A stretch of DNA of 64,000 nt. Source: Bog-473 sp963721585 (GTDB lineage: Bacteria > Actinomycetota > Acidimicrobiia > Acidimicrobiales > RAAP-2). Shown piece after piece: positions 35,787 to 44,789 of this stretch; the first letter of the stretch is position 1; the number at the start of each line of letters is the position of its first letter. The notes below the pieces were generated by a model, which was given only the letters and a program-made list of their open reading frames with translations, had not been told where the DNA came from and made no database searches. The stretch spans positions 496,001-560,000 of the forward strand of contig CAVRJN010000008.1 of the NCBI GenBank assembly GCA_963721585.1, given 5' to 3'. The translations under genes were made by a program, and so were the position numbers.

Positions 35787-37148
35787 CTACCAGCCCAGTT
35801 CTCGCAGTCGCGGGTCGTCGATCCCGAAGTGGTGAGCGATCTCGTGGATGACGACCCCGTAGACCGTGGCCGTGACCTCGTCACGACTGTGGCAGTGCCC
35901 ACAGATCGTCTTGCGGTAGATCGTGATCTTGTCGGAGTGCAGCAACCATGTGCGAAACCGCGGCGCCGCCAGCGGGTGCCCTTCGTATTGCCCGAACCGA
36001 TCAGCGCTCACGTGTTCCTCCTCGATCACGATCGCGACGTTGGTCATGGCCTTGCCGAAGGCCGGGGGCAGCGAGTCGACAGCTTCCGAAACTAGCTGCG
36101 TGAAGTCGTCGAGCGGGACGTCGAAACCCGTCGTCGGTGCAGTGGGCGAGGCCATGGAGTCGTCGTGGACGAAGACTTCGCCGTCGAGCACCGGTCGCAC
36201 CTCGCGTTCGATCTTCAGCGAGCTGGCGAGCCACAATGCCTCGTCGCGCACATGGTCCGGGATGGGCGTGTGCGACTCGGCCATCCAACGTGCCAGCGAC
36301 TCGAGGGCTATTCCGTGCCTCCCCGAGGCAATCAACCCACTGAACCAGTGGCGCTGGGACTCAGAGAGTTCGGAGCTCATGGTGCGCTCGAGTCGGCGCA
36401 GCCGCTTCTGCAGCTGTCGGAGGTCGACGCCTTCGAGCTGCGTGGCGGAGTCGCGCGGCGTCGCGTGTCTGAGTTCCTGGTGGACGCGCCGGTAGTGACG
36501 TGGCCGGCGGACCGGCCCGGCGGGACGCAGGAAGTGGACGAGGAAGAGGGCCATGGCACCAAGGAGGAGGCCGACCGGTATGTAGATCACCCAGTCATCG
36601 GGAAGGGCCTCGGGCGCAGGAGCGATACAGGTCGTTGTTGCCCCACTGCCGGCAGGATCCCTCGAGCAGACGTCGTAGCCCTTGTAGACACGCAGCCATT
36701 CTTGTGTCGGGTCAACGACCCGGATCAGTTGGTGCCCGTCGACCAGCTCGGTGGTCTCTTGGGTGCTGTCCTGGTATGCGCGCTGGCCCGCCTGGAAACC
36801 CGAGCCGGCGAAGAACGAGGTGTCGGGACCGAAGCTCCCGGCGTGCTCGTAGGTCCACGAGTCGCACCCATTGGGATCGATGCTGCCGACGATCGGAAAG
36901 CCTCCTCCTGAGCGACCGCCGTAGACCGAGCCCTGTGCTGCTACGGGTCGACCCGGTTCGACGCTGCAGTCTGCGTGCCCCGAGGTGTTGCGCGCCGGGA
37001 ACCTGCGGGCGGCGGGTGCCGCACCCGCCGATGGGACCGAGAAGGCGATCGCAGCCAGGCCGGCCAACGCCACCGGTGCCGCCAGGATCACCAGATGTCT
37101 CGGCGATGTGCCGGAGCGGTCGGGCTCAGATCCGCGTGCGACCGCCAT
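35787..37148 (-). CDS. Membrane-anchored protein with C-terminal zincin (metallopeptidase) domain
   Basis: 453 residues with an unusual layout. An N-terminal signal/anchor (HLVILAAPVALAGLAAIAFS) leads to an extracytoplasmic Cys-containing region (residues 45-175). A transmembrane helix follows (WVIYIPVGLLLGAMALFLVHFL, residues about 184-205), then a basic, helical cytoplasmic stretch (QLQKRLRRLERTMSSELSES). The C-terminal domain matches the Zincin_1 (DUF1025) family, with the HEIAHHFGIDDPRLRELGW zinc motif. In most bacteria that domain is a stand-alone small cytoplasmic protein. The substrate is unknown. Convergent with the LLM gene. Start at 37148. Confidence 0.85.
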   Translation of the reverse strand: MAVARGSEPDRSGTSPRHLVILAAPVALAGLAAIAFSVPSAGAAPAARRFPARNTSGHADCSVEPGRPVAAQGSVYGGRSGGGFPIVGSIDPNGCDSWTYEHAGSFGPDTSFFAGSGFQAGQRAYQDSTQETTELVDGHQLIRVVDPTQEWLRVYKGYDVCSRDPAGSGATTTCIAPAPEALPDDWVIYIPVGLLLGAMALFLVHFLRPAGPVRRPRHYRRVHQELRHATPRDSATQLEGVDLRQLQKRLRRLERTMSSELSESQRHWFSGLIASGRHGIALESLARWMAESHTPIPDHVRDEALWLASSLKIEREVRPVLDGEVFVHDDSMASPTAPTTGFDVPLDDFTQLVSEAVDSLPPAFGKAMTNVAIVIEEEHVSADRFGQYEGHPLAAPRFRTWLLHSDKITIYRKTICGHCHSRDEVTATVYGVVIHEIAHHFGIDDPRLRELGW

Positions 37149-37224
37149 ATGGGATGGCGAGCCTACGGCCCATCCGAGGGAAATGCCCGGCTACCAAGGA
37201 CGAGGAATCAGGCGTTCTCTTGCG

Positions 37225-39747
37225 TCACGCGACGACGTTGACGAGGCGCGGTGGGCGAACCACGACCCGCTTCGGGGCGGCGCCCCCCAGGGCGTCGATC
37301 ACCTTCGCCGAAGCCAGAGCCGCCGCCTCGGCGTCGCCTTCGGAGATCCCGGCGTCCACCTCCATGCGGTCACGCACCTTGCCGTTGACCTGAATGACCA
37401 TCGTCACGGTGTCCTGGCGTGTGAGGTCGGGGTCGAACGGTGGCCAGGGTTGCAGGTGGACCGAGGGCTCGCCGGGATGCCGGAGCTCCCAGAGCTCGGC
37501 GGTCACGTGTGGCGACATGACGGCGAGGAGGAGGAGGAGCGCATCGAGCGCCTCGTTCCAGACGTCGGCATGGGGCGCGGTCTCGGCCGTGTCCGGGCTG
37601 CCGTCGGCGGTGGCACCTCCATCGGCACCGGTATCCCGGCCGTAGCGCTGCACCAGATTGAGCAACTCCATGCAGTGCGCCACCGCGGTGTTGTAGGACC
37701 AGCGCTCCAGGTCCCTCGTCACGTCGGCGATGGCGCGGTGAACGGCCCGGCGCACCGTCAGGTCGGCAGACGTCTGCTCCCCCGTCCGCAGGGGTTGTTC
37801 GGCGGTGCAGGTGCGCCACAGCCGGTCGAAGAAGCGCCCACACCCGTCAATGACCTGCTCGGTCTGCTCCGACCAATCCATGTCGTCAAAGGGCGGACCT
37901 ACGAAGAGGTGGAAGAGGCGCAGAGCATCGGCGCCCACGGTGTCGAAGTAGTGCTCAGGCGCGATGAGGTTGCCCTTCGACTTGGACATCTTGGTCCCGT
38001 CCATGCGGATCATGCCCTGGGCCAGGTAGTGCTTGAAGGGCTCGCGGTCGACACCGGGCGCCAACCCGACGTCGATGAGCGCGCGGGTGTAGAAGCGGGC
38101 GTAGAGGAGGTGGAGGATCGCGTGCTCAATACCGCCGATGTATTGGTCGACGGGCATGAAGTGCTGCGCCGCGACCGGGGCGAAGGGCTGCTCGGTGTTC
38201 CACGGATCGCAGAAACGGAGGAAGTACCACGACGAGTCGACGAAGGTGTCCATGGTGTCCGTCTCCCGACGGGCCGGCCCGCCGCAGATCGGGCACGTGG
38301 TGTGGAGAAAGACTTCGTGGGAGGCCAGGGGCGACTGCCCCGTCGGCAGGAATTCGACGTCGTCGGGCGCCACGATCGGAAGCTGATCCTCGGGCACGGG
38401 CACCACACCGTGATCCGGGCAGTACACGGCCGGGATGGGGCAGCCCCAGAACCGCTGGCGTGACACCAACCAGTCGCGCAACCGGTAGTTGACCTTGCGC
38501 TCGCCGATGCCCTTCTCCTCGAGCCAGTCGAGAGCCCGGGCCTTCGCTGTGTCGATGTCGAGCCCGTCGAGGAACCCGCTGTTGATTTTGGCGCCTTCGC
38601 CCGTGTACGCCTGTCCCCCGCTGGCGTCCCAATCGGCGGGTGGTTGGACGGTCCGCACGATCGGTAGCTGGTGCTGAGTGGCGAACGCCCAGTCGCGCTC
38701 GTCCTCGGCGGGCACGGCCATGATCGCTCCGGTCCCGTAGCTCATCAGCACGTAGTCGGCCACGTAGAGCGGGACGGGACTGCCGGTGAACGGGTTGATG
38801 ACGTGGCTGCCCGTGAAGGCGCCCCGCTTGCCGAGCGCGGCGGTATCGCCTTCGGTCATGCGCTCGATGTCGGTCGCCGCGGCTGCGCGCGTCCGCAGGG
38901 CGTCGACCGCTGTGCGCTGGTCCGCCGTGGTCAACTTGTCGACGAGTGGGTGCTCGGGGGCCATGACGGCATAGGTCATGCCGAAGCTGGTGTCGGGCCT
39001 GGTGGTGAAGACCCGCACGGCCAGGCCGTCGTGGCCCTGGACGGGCAGGTCGAACTCAGCCCCCTCTGACCGTCCGATCCAGTTGCGTTGCATCGTCTTG
39101 GCCCGCTCCGGCCACTCGAGATCATCGAGGGCCTCGAGGAGCTCGTCCGCGTACTGGGTGATGCGGAAGAACCACTGCTCCAGGTCACGCTTTATGACGA
39201 CATCGCCGGAACGGTCGCAGGTGCCGTCGGGAAGCACCTGCTCGTTGGCCAGCACGGTCTGACAACCGGGACACCAATTGACCGGGGCCAGGGCCCGGTA
39301 CGCCAAACCCGCTTCCCAAAAACGCAAGAAGATGACTTGGTTCCACTTGATGTAGGCGGGATCGTGGCTGTGGATTTCGCGGCGCCAGTCGTACACGGCC
39401 CCGAGCCGGCGCAGCGAGGCTGTGAGCTCGGCGATCCTGGCGTCGGTGAAGATCCGCGGATGGGTACCGGTCTTGATGGCGGCGTTCTCGGCAGGCAGAC
39501 CGAAGGAATCGAACCCGATGGGACTCAGGACCCCTTTGCCCTGCATGGTCTGGTATCGGACGGTCAGGTCCCCGAAGGTGTAGTTCCGGACGTGGCCCTG
39601 GTGCGCCGCCCCTGATGGGTACGGGTACATGCAGAGCGCGTAGAACTTCTCCCGTGGATCGTCATTGTCAATCTGGTACGTGCCCTCGTCGTCCCAATGA
39701 CGTTGCCATTTGCGCTCCACCGCATCGACGTCGTACGCGCGTGCCAT
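37225..39747 (-). CDS. leuS: Leucyl-tRNA synthetase
   Basis: Class I synthetase with a CP1 editing domain, 840 residues. HIGH-type motif is in YPYPSGAAHQGHVRNYT, the zinc/insert region has NWCPGCQTVLANEQV, the editing core has TTRPDTSFGMTYAVMAPEHP, a second Cys set is CPICGGPARR, and KMSKS is in MDGTKMSKSKGNLI. The C-terminal anticodon and LeuS-specific domain ends VIQVNGKVRDRMEV. ATG at 39747 gives MARAYDVDAVERKWQ, typical of the family. The last core gene before the tRNA-Ala junction. Confidence 0.97.
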   Translation of the reverse strand: MARAYDVDAVERKWQRHWDDEGTYQIDNDDPREKFYALCMYPYPSGAAHQGHVRNYTFGDLTVRYQTMQGKGVLSPIGFDSFGLPAENAAIKTGTHPRIFTDARIAELTASLRRLGAVYDWRREIHSHDPAYIKWNQVIFLRFWEAGLAYRALAPVNWCPGCQTVLANEQVLPDGTCDRSGDVVIKRDLEQWFFRITQYADELLEALDDLEWPERAKTMQRNWIGRSEGAEFDLPVQGHDGLAVRVFTTRPDTSFGMTYAVMAPEHPLVDKLTTADQRTAVDALRTRAAAATDIERMTEGDTAALGKRGAFTGSHVINPFTGSPVPLYVADYVLMSYGTGAIMAVPAEDERDWAFATQHQLPIVRTVQPPADWDASGGQAYTGEGAKINSGFLDGLDIDTAKARALDWLEEKGIGERKVNYRLRDWLVSRQRFWGCPIPAVYCPDHGVVPVPEDQLPIVAPDDVEFLPTGQSPLASHEVFLHTTCPICGGPARRETDTMDTFVDSSWYFLRFCDPWNTEQPFAPVAAQHFMPVDQYIGGIEHAILHLLYARFYTRALIDVGLAPGVDREPFKHYLAQGMIRMDGTKMSKSKGNLIAPEHYFDTVGADALRLFHLFVGPPFDDMDWSEQTEQVIDGCGRFFDRLWRTCTAEQPLRTGEQTSADLTVRRAVHRAIADVTRDLERWSYNTAVAHCMELLNLVQRYGRDTGADGGATADGSPDTAETAPHADVWNEALDALLLLLAVMSPHVTAELWELRHPGEPSVHLQPWPPFDPDLTRQDTVTMVIQVNGKVRDRMEVDAGISEGDAEAAALASAKVIDALGGAAPKRVVVRPPRLVNVVA

Positions 39748-39892
39748 CCCACCAGGGTAGGCGACTCCCTGGTGGGTTCAGAGCCCCGTGAAGGCGGCCC
39801 TCGGCCCCGGAGGGTGGTCGATTTAGTCCTCCCCTGAGCCCGAGACGGGACCGGGTCGGTGTCTCCGACTGCTAGCGTTCTCCTCCACCACT

Positions 39893-39969
39893 GGGGGCGT
39901 AGCTCAGCTGGTAGAGCGCCTGACTGGCAGTCAGGAGGTTCGTGGGTTCAAGTCCCATCGCCTCCACCA
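39893..39969 (+). tRNA. tRNA-Ala (anticodon GGC)
   Basis: Complete cloverleaf. Acceptor GGGGGCG pairs with CGCCTCC, D arm GCTC/GAGC, anticodon stem CCTGA/TCAGG with loop CTGGCAG (anticodon GGC, reading GCC), T arm GTGGG/CCCAT with TTCAAGT. Discriminator A and an encoded CCA (39,967-39,969) follow. Its 3' half overlaps the tail of a tyrosine integrase on the opposite strand, so it served as an attachment site. Confidence 0.97.
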
Positions 39970-40175
39970 AAGTCCCTGATGAGAGCGTCAGGCTTCGGAC
40001 GGAAATCCCGCAGGACGATTCGTCCCCGCGAAATCCCCGCGTGATATTCGGCCGGTTGGCCGTGTCTCAGCACCCGCTCGAGCCGACTGGCGTGCGACGC
40101 GTCGGCGACGCCACGCAGATCGCCGGGGTACAGATGGGCGTAGGTGCGAGAGAAGATCGCTGGATCGTGTCCCAG
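39948..40175 (-). pseudogene. C-terminal remnant of a tyrosine integrase
   Basis: On the minus strand an uninterrupted 75-codon frame reads LGHDPAIFSRTYAHLYPGD and continues to a stop codon inside the tRNA-Ala T arm (39,948-39,950). This is the C-terminal part of a phage-type tyrosine recombinase, including the final RTYAH with the catalytic Tyr. Everything N-terminal (Arg, Lys, His-x-x-Arg regions) is absent: the sequence switches at about 40,175 to a different gene. Integrase genes that end in a tRNA mark the attachment side of integrated elements, so this is a scar of such an element. Confidence 0.85.
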
Positions 40176-40447
40176 TGCGGCTGCAGCGGCAGATCCGGTT
40201 GGGCGTCGTTTGCAGCCGTCTCGGTGAGTGGTCGATGCCAGATGGCCGCTCCCAGGTTGTCCCGAGCTTTGTAGACACAGTTCTGAGGGAGGGCGGCCTC
40301 AACAAGACCGGTGAAGATTCAACGCAACAGCGCGTGATCCAGTTCACCATCGGACATCCACCCGAAGAGGGGGTTGTCTCGGTACGACATCGCGAGACAG
40401 TTTGCGAGATCCGTAGTATCGGCTTCCTTCGCGATCGATACCTCCAT
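40176..40447 (-). pseudogene. Broken GNAT-family acetyltransferase gene
   Basis: The minus-strand frame beginning with ATG at 40447 reads as a GNAT N-terminus (IAKEADTTDLANCLAMSYRD, then NPLFGWMSDGELDHALLR). A TGA at 40,319-40,321 interrupts it, after which the same frame continues with sense (IFTGLVEAALPQNCVYKARD, GAAIWHRPLTETA) up to the integrase junction near 40,175. The acetyl-CoA-binding half is missing. It starts 5 bases after the tetR stop, so it was once the second gene of that transcript. The truncation coincides with the integrase fragment. Confidence 0.65.
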
Positions 40448-40451
40448 CCTT

Positions 40452-41069
40452 TCAGACCCCTATGCCCTGTGCCCGCGTGACAAAGGCAATGGCGGCCTCA
40501 AGGAGCTCTTCTCCGGCAACCTCGGGATTGGCGGTGCGCATCATGCTGATGCCGCGGAACAGAGCCACGATGATGCGCGCTGTCTGCTCGGCCGGTTCGT
40601 CGATTGTGATGCCACGTTCCGCGCGTGCGACCTCGAGGATCTCTGCGATGGCGCGGATGTCTTCTTGCTCGAGTTCGTTCATCCGCGCCCGGGCGGCCGG
40701 ATTGCGCAACGCATAGAGGTGGAATTCCAGGTACAGCGCACCCATGTCGGGAACTCGATCCAACTCGCCGCCGATGAGAGAGACGAAATCACCGATGCGA
40801 GCTTCGGGCGGGATGTCCGAGCTCTCGATGGTGGCCCGGAGGGCTGTCATCTCTCTGGCGTAGGAGTCCTCGAGGAGAGCGAGGAAGAGGTCCTCTTTGT
40901 TCTTGAAGTTCGAGTAGACCGCCCCCTTGGTGTAGCCGGCGGCGGCGGCCACCTCATCGAGGGTCGCTTCATGGAATCCTCGCTCCGCAAAGACCTGGGC
41001 CGCCGCCTGAAGCAGGTACTCACGGGTCTGCTGGCGCCGGCGTTCTGCGGTGAGGGGTTCGAGTGGCAT
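40452..41069 (-). CDS. TetR-family transcriptional regulator
   Basis: 205 residues. The N-terminal TetR HTH is YLLQAAAQVFAERGFHEATL, DEVAAAAGYTKGAVYSNFKN and KEDLFLALL, a textbook match. The C-terminal domain is helical, with no ligand clue. It is divergent from an ABC exporter whose start is 43 bases away, and a palindrome lies between, so it probably represses the exporter. ATG at 41069. Longer upstream frames are shadows of the transporter gene. Confidence 0.93.
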   Translation of the reverse strand: MPLEPLTAERRRQQTREYLLQAAAQVFAERGFHEATLDEVAAAAGYTKGAVYSNFKNKEDLFLALLEDSYAREMTALRATIESSDIPPEARIGDFVSLIGGELDRVPDMGALYLEFHLYALRNPAARARMNELEQEDIRAIAEILEVARAERGITIDEPAEQTARIIVALFRGISMMRTANPEVAGEELLEAAIAFVTRAQGIGV

Positions 41070-41089
41070 AGGGCCTTGTGCTACGCGCA

Positions 41090-41104
41090 AGTATAGAACA
41101 TACT
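41090..41104. promoter_or_regulatory. Likely TetR operator
   Basis: Inverted repeat AGTAT-AGAAC-ATACT in the 42-bp gap between tetR and the exporter genes, immediately followed by a second palindrome ACTAGT (41,106-41,111) that touches the exporter ATG. TetR proteins normally bind such 15-bp or longer palindromes. Assignment by position and symmetry. Confidence 0.55.
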
Positions 41105-41111
41105 CACTAGT

Positions 41112-42125
41112 ATGCTTGATCCTCTGAGGTATCTCGACGAGTCGAACGGATCCGTTGTCCATGAATCGGAGGTGGCCGCTTCGGCCGTCTTGACGCGAGG
41201 CTTGGTGCGGCGCTTCGGCTCTCTGAACGCAGTCGACGGCATCGACCTCTCGGTGCAGCGGGGTGAAATCTATGGCTTCTTGGGTCCGAACGGAGCGGGG
41301 AAGTCGACCGCCGTCAGAATGCTGTGCACCCTGTTGCGCCCACACGCAGGGATCGCCTTCGTGGCCGGCCACGACGTCGCCCGTCATCCCCAGGCGGTCC
41401 GATTGCGTATCGGGGTTGCTCTGCAAGAAACGGCGCTCGACGAACGGCAGAGCGGCCGCGAGCTCCTGCATCTCCAGGGTCGTCTCTACGGCATGACGGC
41501 GAACCAGGTCCGGCAGCGGATGACCGCGGTGCTCGAGCTCGTCGACATCGGTGATGCCATCGACCGTCGCATCGGCACCTACTCGGGTGGGATGAAGCGC
41601 CGGCTCGACCTTGCCGTCGCCCTGATCCATCGTCCCGAAGTGCTCTTTCTCGACGAGCCGACCACCGGGCTCGACCCGCTCAGTCGGGCCAGTGTCTGGT
41701 CGGAGATCCGTCGGCTCAACGCCGAGCTGGGAATGACCATTTTCTTGACCACGCAGTACCTCGACGAAGCCGATGCGCTGGCTGATCGGGTCGGCATCAT
41801 CGACCGGGGCCGCGTGGTGGCCGAAGGCACACCAGAAGAATTGAAGCGCTCCATCGGTCAGGACCTCATCGTGGCCGAGGTGGACGGCGAAGATCCGAGT
41901 GTCTTGGCCAGACTTCGACTCCTCGACGGGGTAGACGCCGTCTCCAGTGAGGCGGGGAGGATCGTCGTGAGCACAAAGGATGGTCCCGCCGAGTTGAGCC
42001 CCGTGGCGATCGCTCTGAACGACGCGTCGCTTCGTGTCCGTGCGCTCACCCTGCGCACACCCACACTCGATGACGTGTTCATGGAGCTGACCGGGTCGCA
42101 TATTCATGAAGCAGTACCGGCGTGA
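41112..42125 (+). CDS. ABC transporter ATP-binding protein, DrrA-like
   Basis: 337 residues, the same family as the ATPase at 6372 but clearly diverged. Walker A GPNGAGKSTAVR, signature YSGGMKRRLDLA, Walker B VLFLDEPTTGLDP, H-loop FLTTQYLDEADAL, and the C-terminal DrrA motif PTLDDVFMELTG. The first 25 residues are not part of the ABC fold, so the true start could be later (for example GTG near codon 23); no ribosome binding site is seen before 41112. Overlaps the permease by GTGA. Confidence 0.93.
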   Translation: MLDPLRYLDESNGSVVHESEVAASAVLTRGLVRRFGSLNAVDGIDLSVQRGEIYGFLGPNGAGKSTAVRMLCTLLRPHAGIAFVAGHDVARHPQAVRLRIGVALQETALDERQSGRELLHLQGRLYGMTANQVRQRMTAVLELVDIGDAIDRRIGTYSGGMKRRLDLAVALIHRPEVLFLDEPTTGLDPLSRASVWSEIRRLNAELGMTIFLTTQYLDEADALADRVGIIDRGRVVAEGTPEELKRSIGQDLIVAEVDGEDPSVLARLRLLDGVDAVSSEAGRIVVSTKDGPAELSPVAIALNDASLRVRALTLRTPTLDDVFMELTGSHIHEAVPA

Positions 42126-42922
42126 CAGTCGTCCTCCCAGACCCGGTTCTGGGTCGTCAAGCGGGATTCCGTCGTGACATCACCTCGGTAGCCGGTCGGG
42201 CACTGCGACAGATGTGGCGAGAACCGACGTCGGTGATCCCCGCCGTGTTCGTCCCGGCCTTCTTCTACGTCGTCAACTTGGGCGCGCTTGAGAACGTCAC
42301 CAGCAATCTCAGCGGCTTGGATTACAAGGCTTTTCTCATTCCCATGGCCATCGCCTTTGCCGTGACCGGGATGACCCGAGCCCCGGCGTTGGTCACCGAT
42401 ATTCAGGACGGCTACTTCGATCGCCTTTGCCTGACACCGATCCGCCGGTCGGCACTTCTGCTGGGATTGATGGTGGCCGATGTAGCCGTGCTGGTGCTCT
42501 TGTGCATTCCCGTCTTGGCGATGGGCTTCATTGTCGGGGTGCGGTTCGAAACCGGACTGGCCGGTGTGGTGCTCTTCGTGGTCATCTGCGGCCTGTGGGG
42601 CCTTGTCTTTACTGGCTTTCCCTATGCCGTGGCCTTGAAGACCGGCAACCCCGCCGCCGTCAACGCGTGCTTCATCATCTTCTTCCCTCTGTTCTTCCTC
42701 ACCGACGCCGTCATCCCCAAAGGTGCACTGACGGGCTGGTTCTCGACAATCGCGACGTACAACCCTGTGACTTATCTGCTCGGGGCATTGAGGTCGCTGA
42801 TCACGACGGGCTGGATTGGCACAGCGCTCCTCGAAGGACTGGCAGCCCTGGCTGGCATTGGCCTCCTCAGTATGTCGCTTGCGTTTTTGGCACTGCGGGG
42901 GCGCGTCCGCCGCGGGGACTAA
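42122..42922 (+). CDS. ABC-2 type transporter permease
   Basis: 266 residues with six predicted membrane helices (for example VIPAVFVPAFFYVVNLGAL, FLIPMAIAFAVTG, LLLGLMVADVAVLVLLCIPV, ALAGIGLLSMSLAFLALRG). The conserved ABC-2 segment PKGALTGWFSTIATYNPVTY carries the family GW...NPV motif. The GTG start overlaps the ATPase stop. It forms a two-gene exporter controlled by the divergent TetR regulator. Confidence 0.9.
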   Translation: MTVVLPDPVLGRQAGFRRDITSVAGRALRQMWREPTSVIPAVFVPAFFYVVNLGALENVTSNLSGLDYKAFLIPMAIAFAVTGMTRAPALVTDIQDGYFDRLCLTPIRRSALLLGLMVADVAVLVLLCIPVLAMGFIVGVRFETGLAGVVLFVVICGLWGLVFTGFPYAVALKTGNPAAVNACFIIFFPLFFLTDAVIPKGALTGWFSTIATYNPVTYLLGALRSLITTGWIGTALLEGLAALAGIGLLSMSLAFLALRGRVRRGD

Positions 42923-43094
42923 CTGCAGCGCTCGTTTTGGGCAATTGGTGAGTGGGCTGTTGCACAATGCCTTGCCCGCGGCTCCCTCGGTTGACGTCCC
43001 CTCGAGTGGTGTAGTTCCCCGGGTCCACCATCATGAGGTGGCCACCGGGTGATCTTCGGTTGAACCGACAAGCTCAACCAAGGAGGACCACCCC

Positions 43095-44342
43095 GTGGCC
43101 ATCACCGATACCGACCTGAACGAAGTGCTGACTGCCATCAAGGCCGGTGGCGACATCGACGTTGTGCGCCAGGGCGTGGCCCTGATGCTCCAGGCCCTGA
43201 TCGACGCGGAGGCGACAGCCCGGATCGGGGCAGAGCGCTTCGAGCGGACGGAGAACCGGACCACCCAGCGCAACGGCACCCGGGACCGGCTGCTGTCGAC
43301 CAAGGCCGGGGACGTGGAGCTGAAGATCCCCAAGCTCCGCCAGGGCAGCTTCTTCCCGTCCATCCTCGAGCGCCGGCGCCGCATTGACCGGGCTTTGTTC
43401 GCCGTGGTCATGGAGGCCTACGTCCACGGCGTGTCGACGAGGAAGGTTGACGACCAGGTGGCCGCCCTCGGTCTCGAGGCCGGGATCTCTAAGTCCGAGG
43501 TCAGCCGCATCTGTGCCGAGCTCGATGAGCAGCTGGGAGCGTTTCGGTCCCGGAGCCTCGCCCACATCGAGTTCCCCTACGTGTTCTTGGACGCCACCTA
43601 CCTGAAGGGCCGGGTCGAGCACCAGGTCGTCTCACGGGCTGTGGTGGTGGCGACCGCGGTGTCCATGGACGGGCACCGTGAGGTGTTGGGCTGTGCCGTC
43701 GGGGACTCAGAAGACGGGGCCTTTTGGACCGAGTTCTTGCGCTCGCTGCGGGCCCGGGGCCTCGGCGGGGTCCGCCTGGTCATCTCCGACCAGCACCTGG
43801 GCCTCAAAGCGGCCGTCGAGGCTGTAATGGTGGGATCAGCCTGGCAACGGTGCCGGGTGCACTTCATGCGCAACGTGCTGACCCGGGTGAAGCGGAACAA
43901 CACCCACATGGTGATTGCCGCCATCCAGACGATCTTCGCCCAGCCCGATGCCCGAGCCGTGCGAGAGCAGTTCGAGCGGATCGTGGCCACCCTCGACGAC
44001 CGGTTCCCCGATGTCGCCACCATGCTGAGCGACGCCAAGGAGGATCTCCTGGCCTTTTGTGCCTTCCCCGAGGGTCATTGGCGCAAGGTATGGTCGACCA
44101 ACCCGCTCGAGCGGCTCCACCGGGAGATCAAGCGACGGACCGACGTCGTCGGGGTGTTCCCCAACGACGCATCGGTCGAACGGCTGGTCACCGCCGTGGT
44201 GGTCGAGGCCCACGACGAATGGCAGGTGGCCGAACGCCGCTACCTGTCGGAGACCTCGATGGCCCTGCTCCGGCGCATGGAGGCAGCAGCTCTCGTGCCG
44301 GCAGCCGACGAGACTCTCGAAACCAGGCCGCTCGCCGGCTGA
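43095..44342 (+). mobile_element. IS256-family (Mutator) transposase
   Basis: 415-residue DDE transposase. N-terminal DNA-binding region has FERTENRTTQRNGTRDRLLS and the IS256-typical VELKIPKLRQGSFFPSILE. Catalytic residues are visible in FLDATYLKGR (Asp), VISDQHLGLK (Asp) and NPLERLHREIKRR (Glu). The GTG at 43095 follows AAGGAGG by 8 bases, so the gene looks intact. I could not identify convincing terminal inverted repeats or target duplications around it, so the element ends are not placed. Confidence 0.93.
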
Positions 44343-44360
44343 GATCACTACCCTCGGGAT

Positions 44361-44699
44361 GTGGCCAGCGTCCTCCCCGAGCTCGATGTCGAGAAGGTGA
44401 AGCGCTATTGCAGCGGCAAGGTTCCCGAGCGACTGCACAACGAAGTCCGCATCGAGGCGTCCACCCGCGGCAAGAGCATTTCGATCCACGAGTGCAGGCC
44501 CCACTGGCGGGGCGCCCCCGGGGACTGGACCAAGACCTCCGTTGCCCAGCTCCGCTACGAGGGAGACGGCACCTGGACCCTTTACTGCGCGGACCGCAAC
44601 AGCAAGTGGTTCTTGTACTTCGACCTCGAGCCCCACCAGCCCATCGACGTGATACTCGAAGAGATCGAGGCTGACCCGACCGGCATCTTCTGGGGCTGA
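44361..44699 (+). CDS. DUF3024-domain protein next to the IS256 transposase
   Basis: 112 residues: PELDVEKVKRYCSGKVPERL, WTKTSVAQLRYEGDGTWTLY, SKWFLYFDLEPHQPIDVILE. The pattern matches the DUF3024 family, small proteins found beside transposases in Actinobacteria. It begins with GTG 18 bases after the transposase stop, and is likely a passenger of the element. Biochemical role unknown. Confidence 0.75.
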   Translation: MASVLPELDVEKVKRYCSGKVPERLHNEVRIEASTRGKSISIHECRPHWRGAPGDWTKTSVAQLRYEGDGTWTLYCADRNSKWFLYFDLEPHQPIDVILEEIEADPTGIFWG

Positions 44700-44789
44700 T
44701 TCGCCGTCGGGGTGACGCATCGGATCTGCGCCCCTTGAATCGGCCTGGAAATCCTGGAGGCTCCATACCTTGGAAGCGAGGATGGAGTC

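Noticed and set aside
40452..42107. A 551-codon frame including the TetR protein
   Set aside because: Only the last 205 codons have TetR character; the upstream part is antisense to the ABC ATPase.
43055..43094. Left terminal inverted repeat of the IS256 element
   Set aside because: No convincing partner sequence found after the transposase or the DUF3024 gene.
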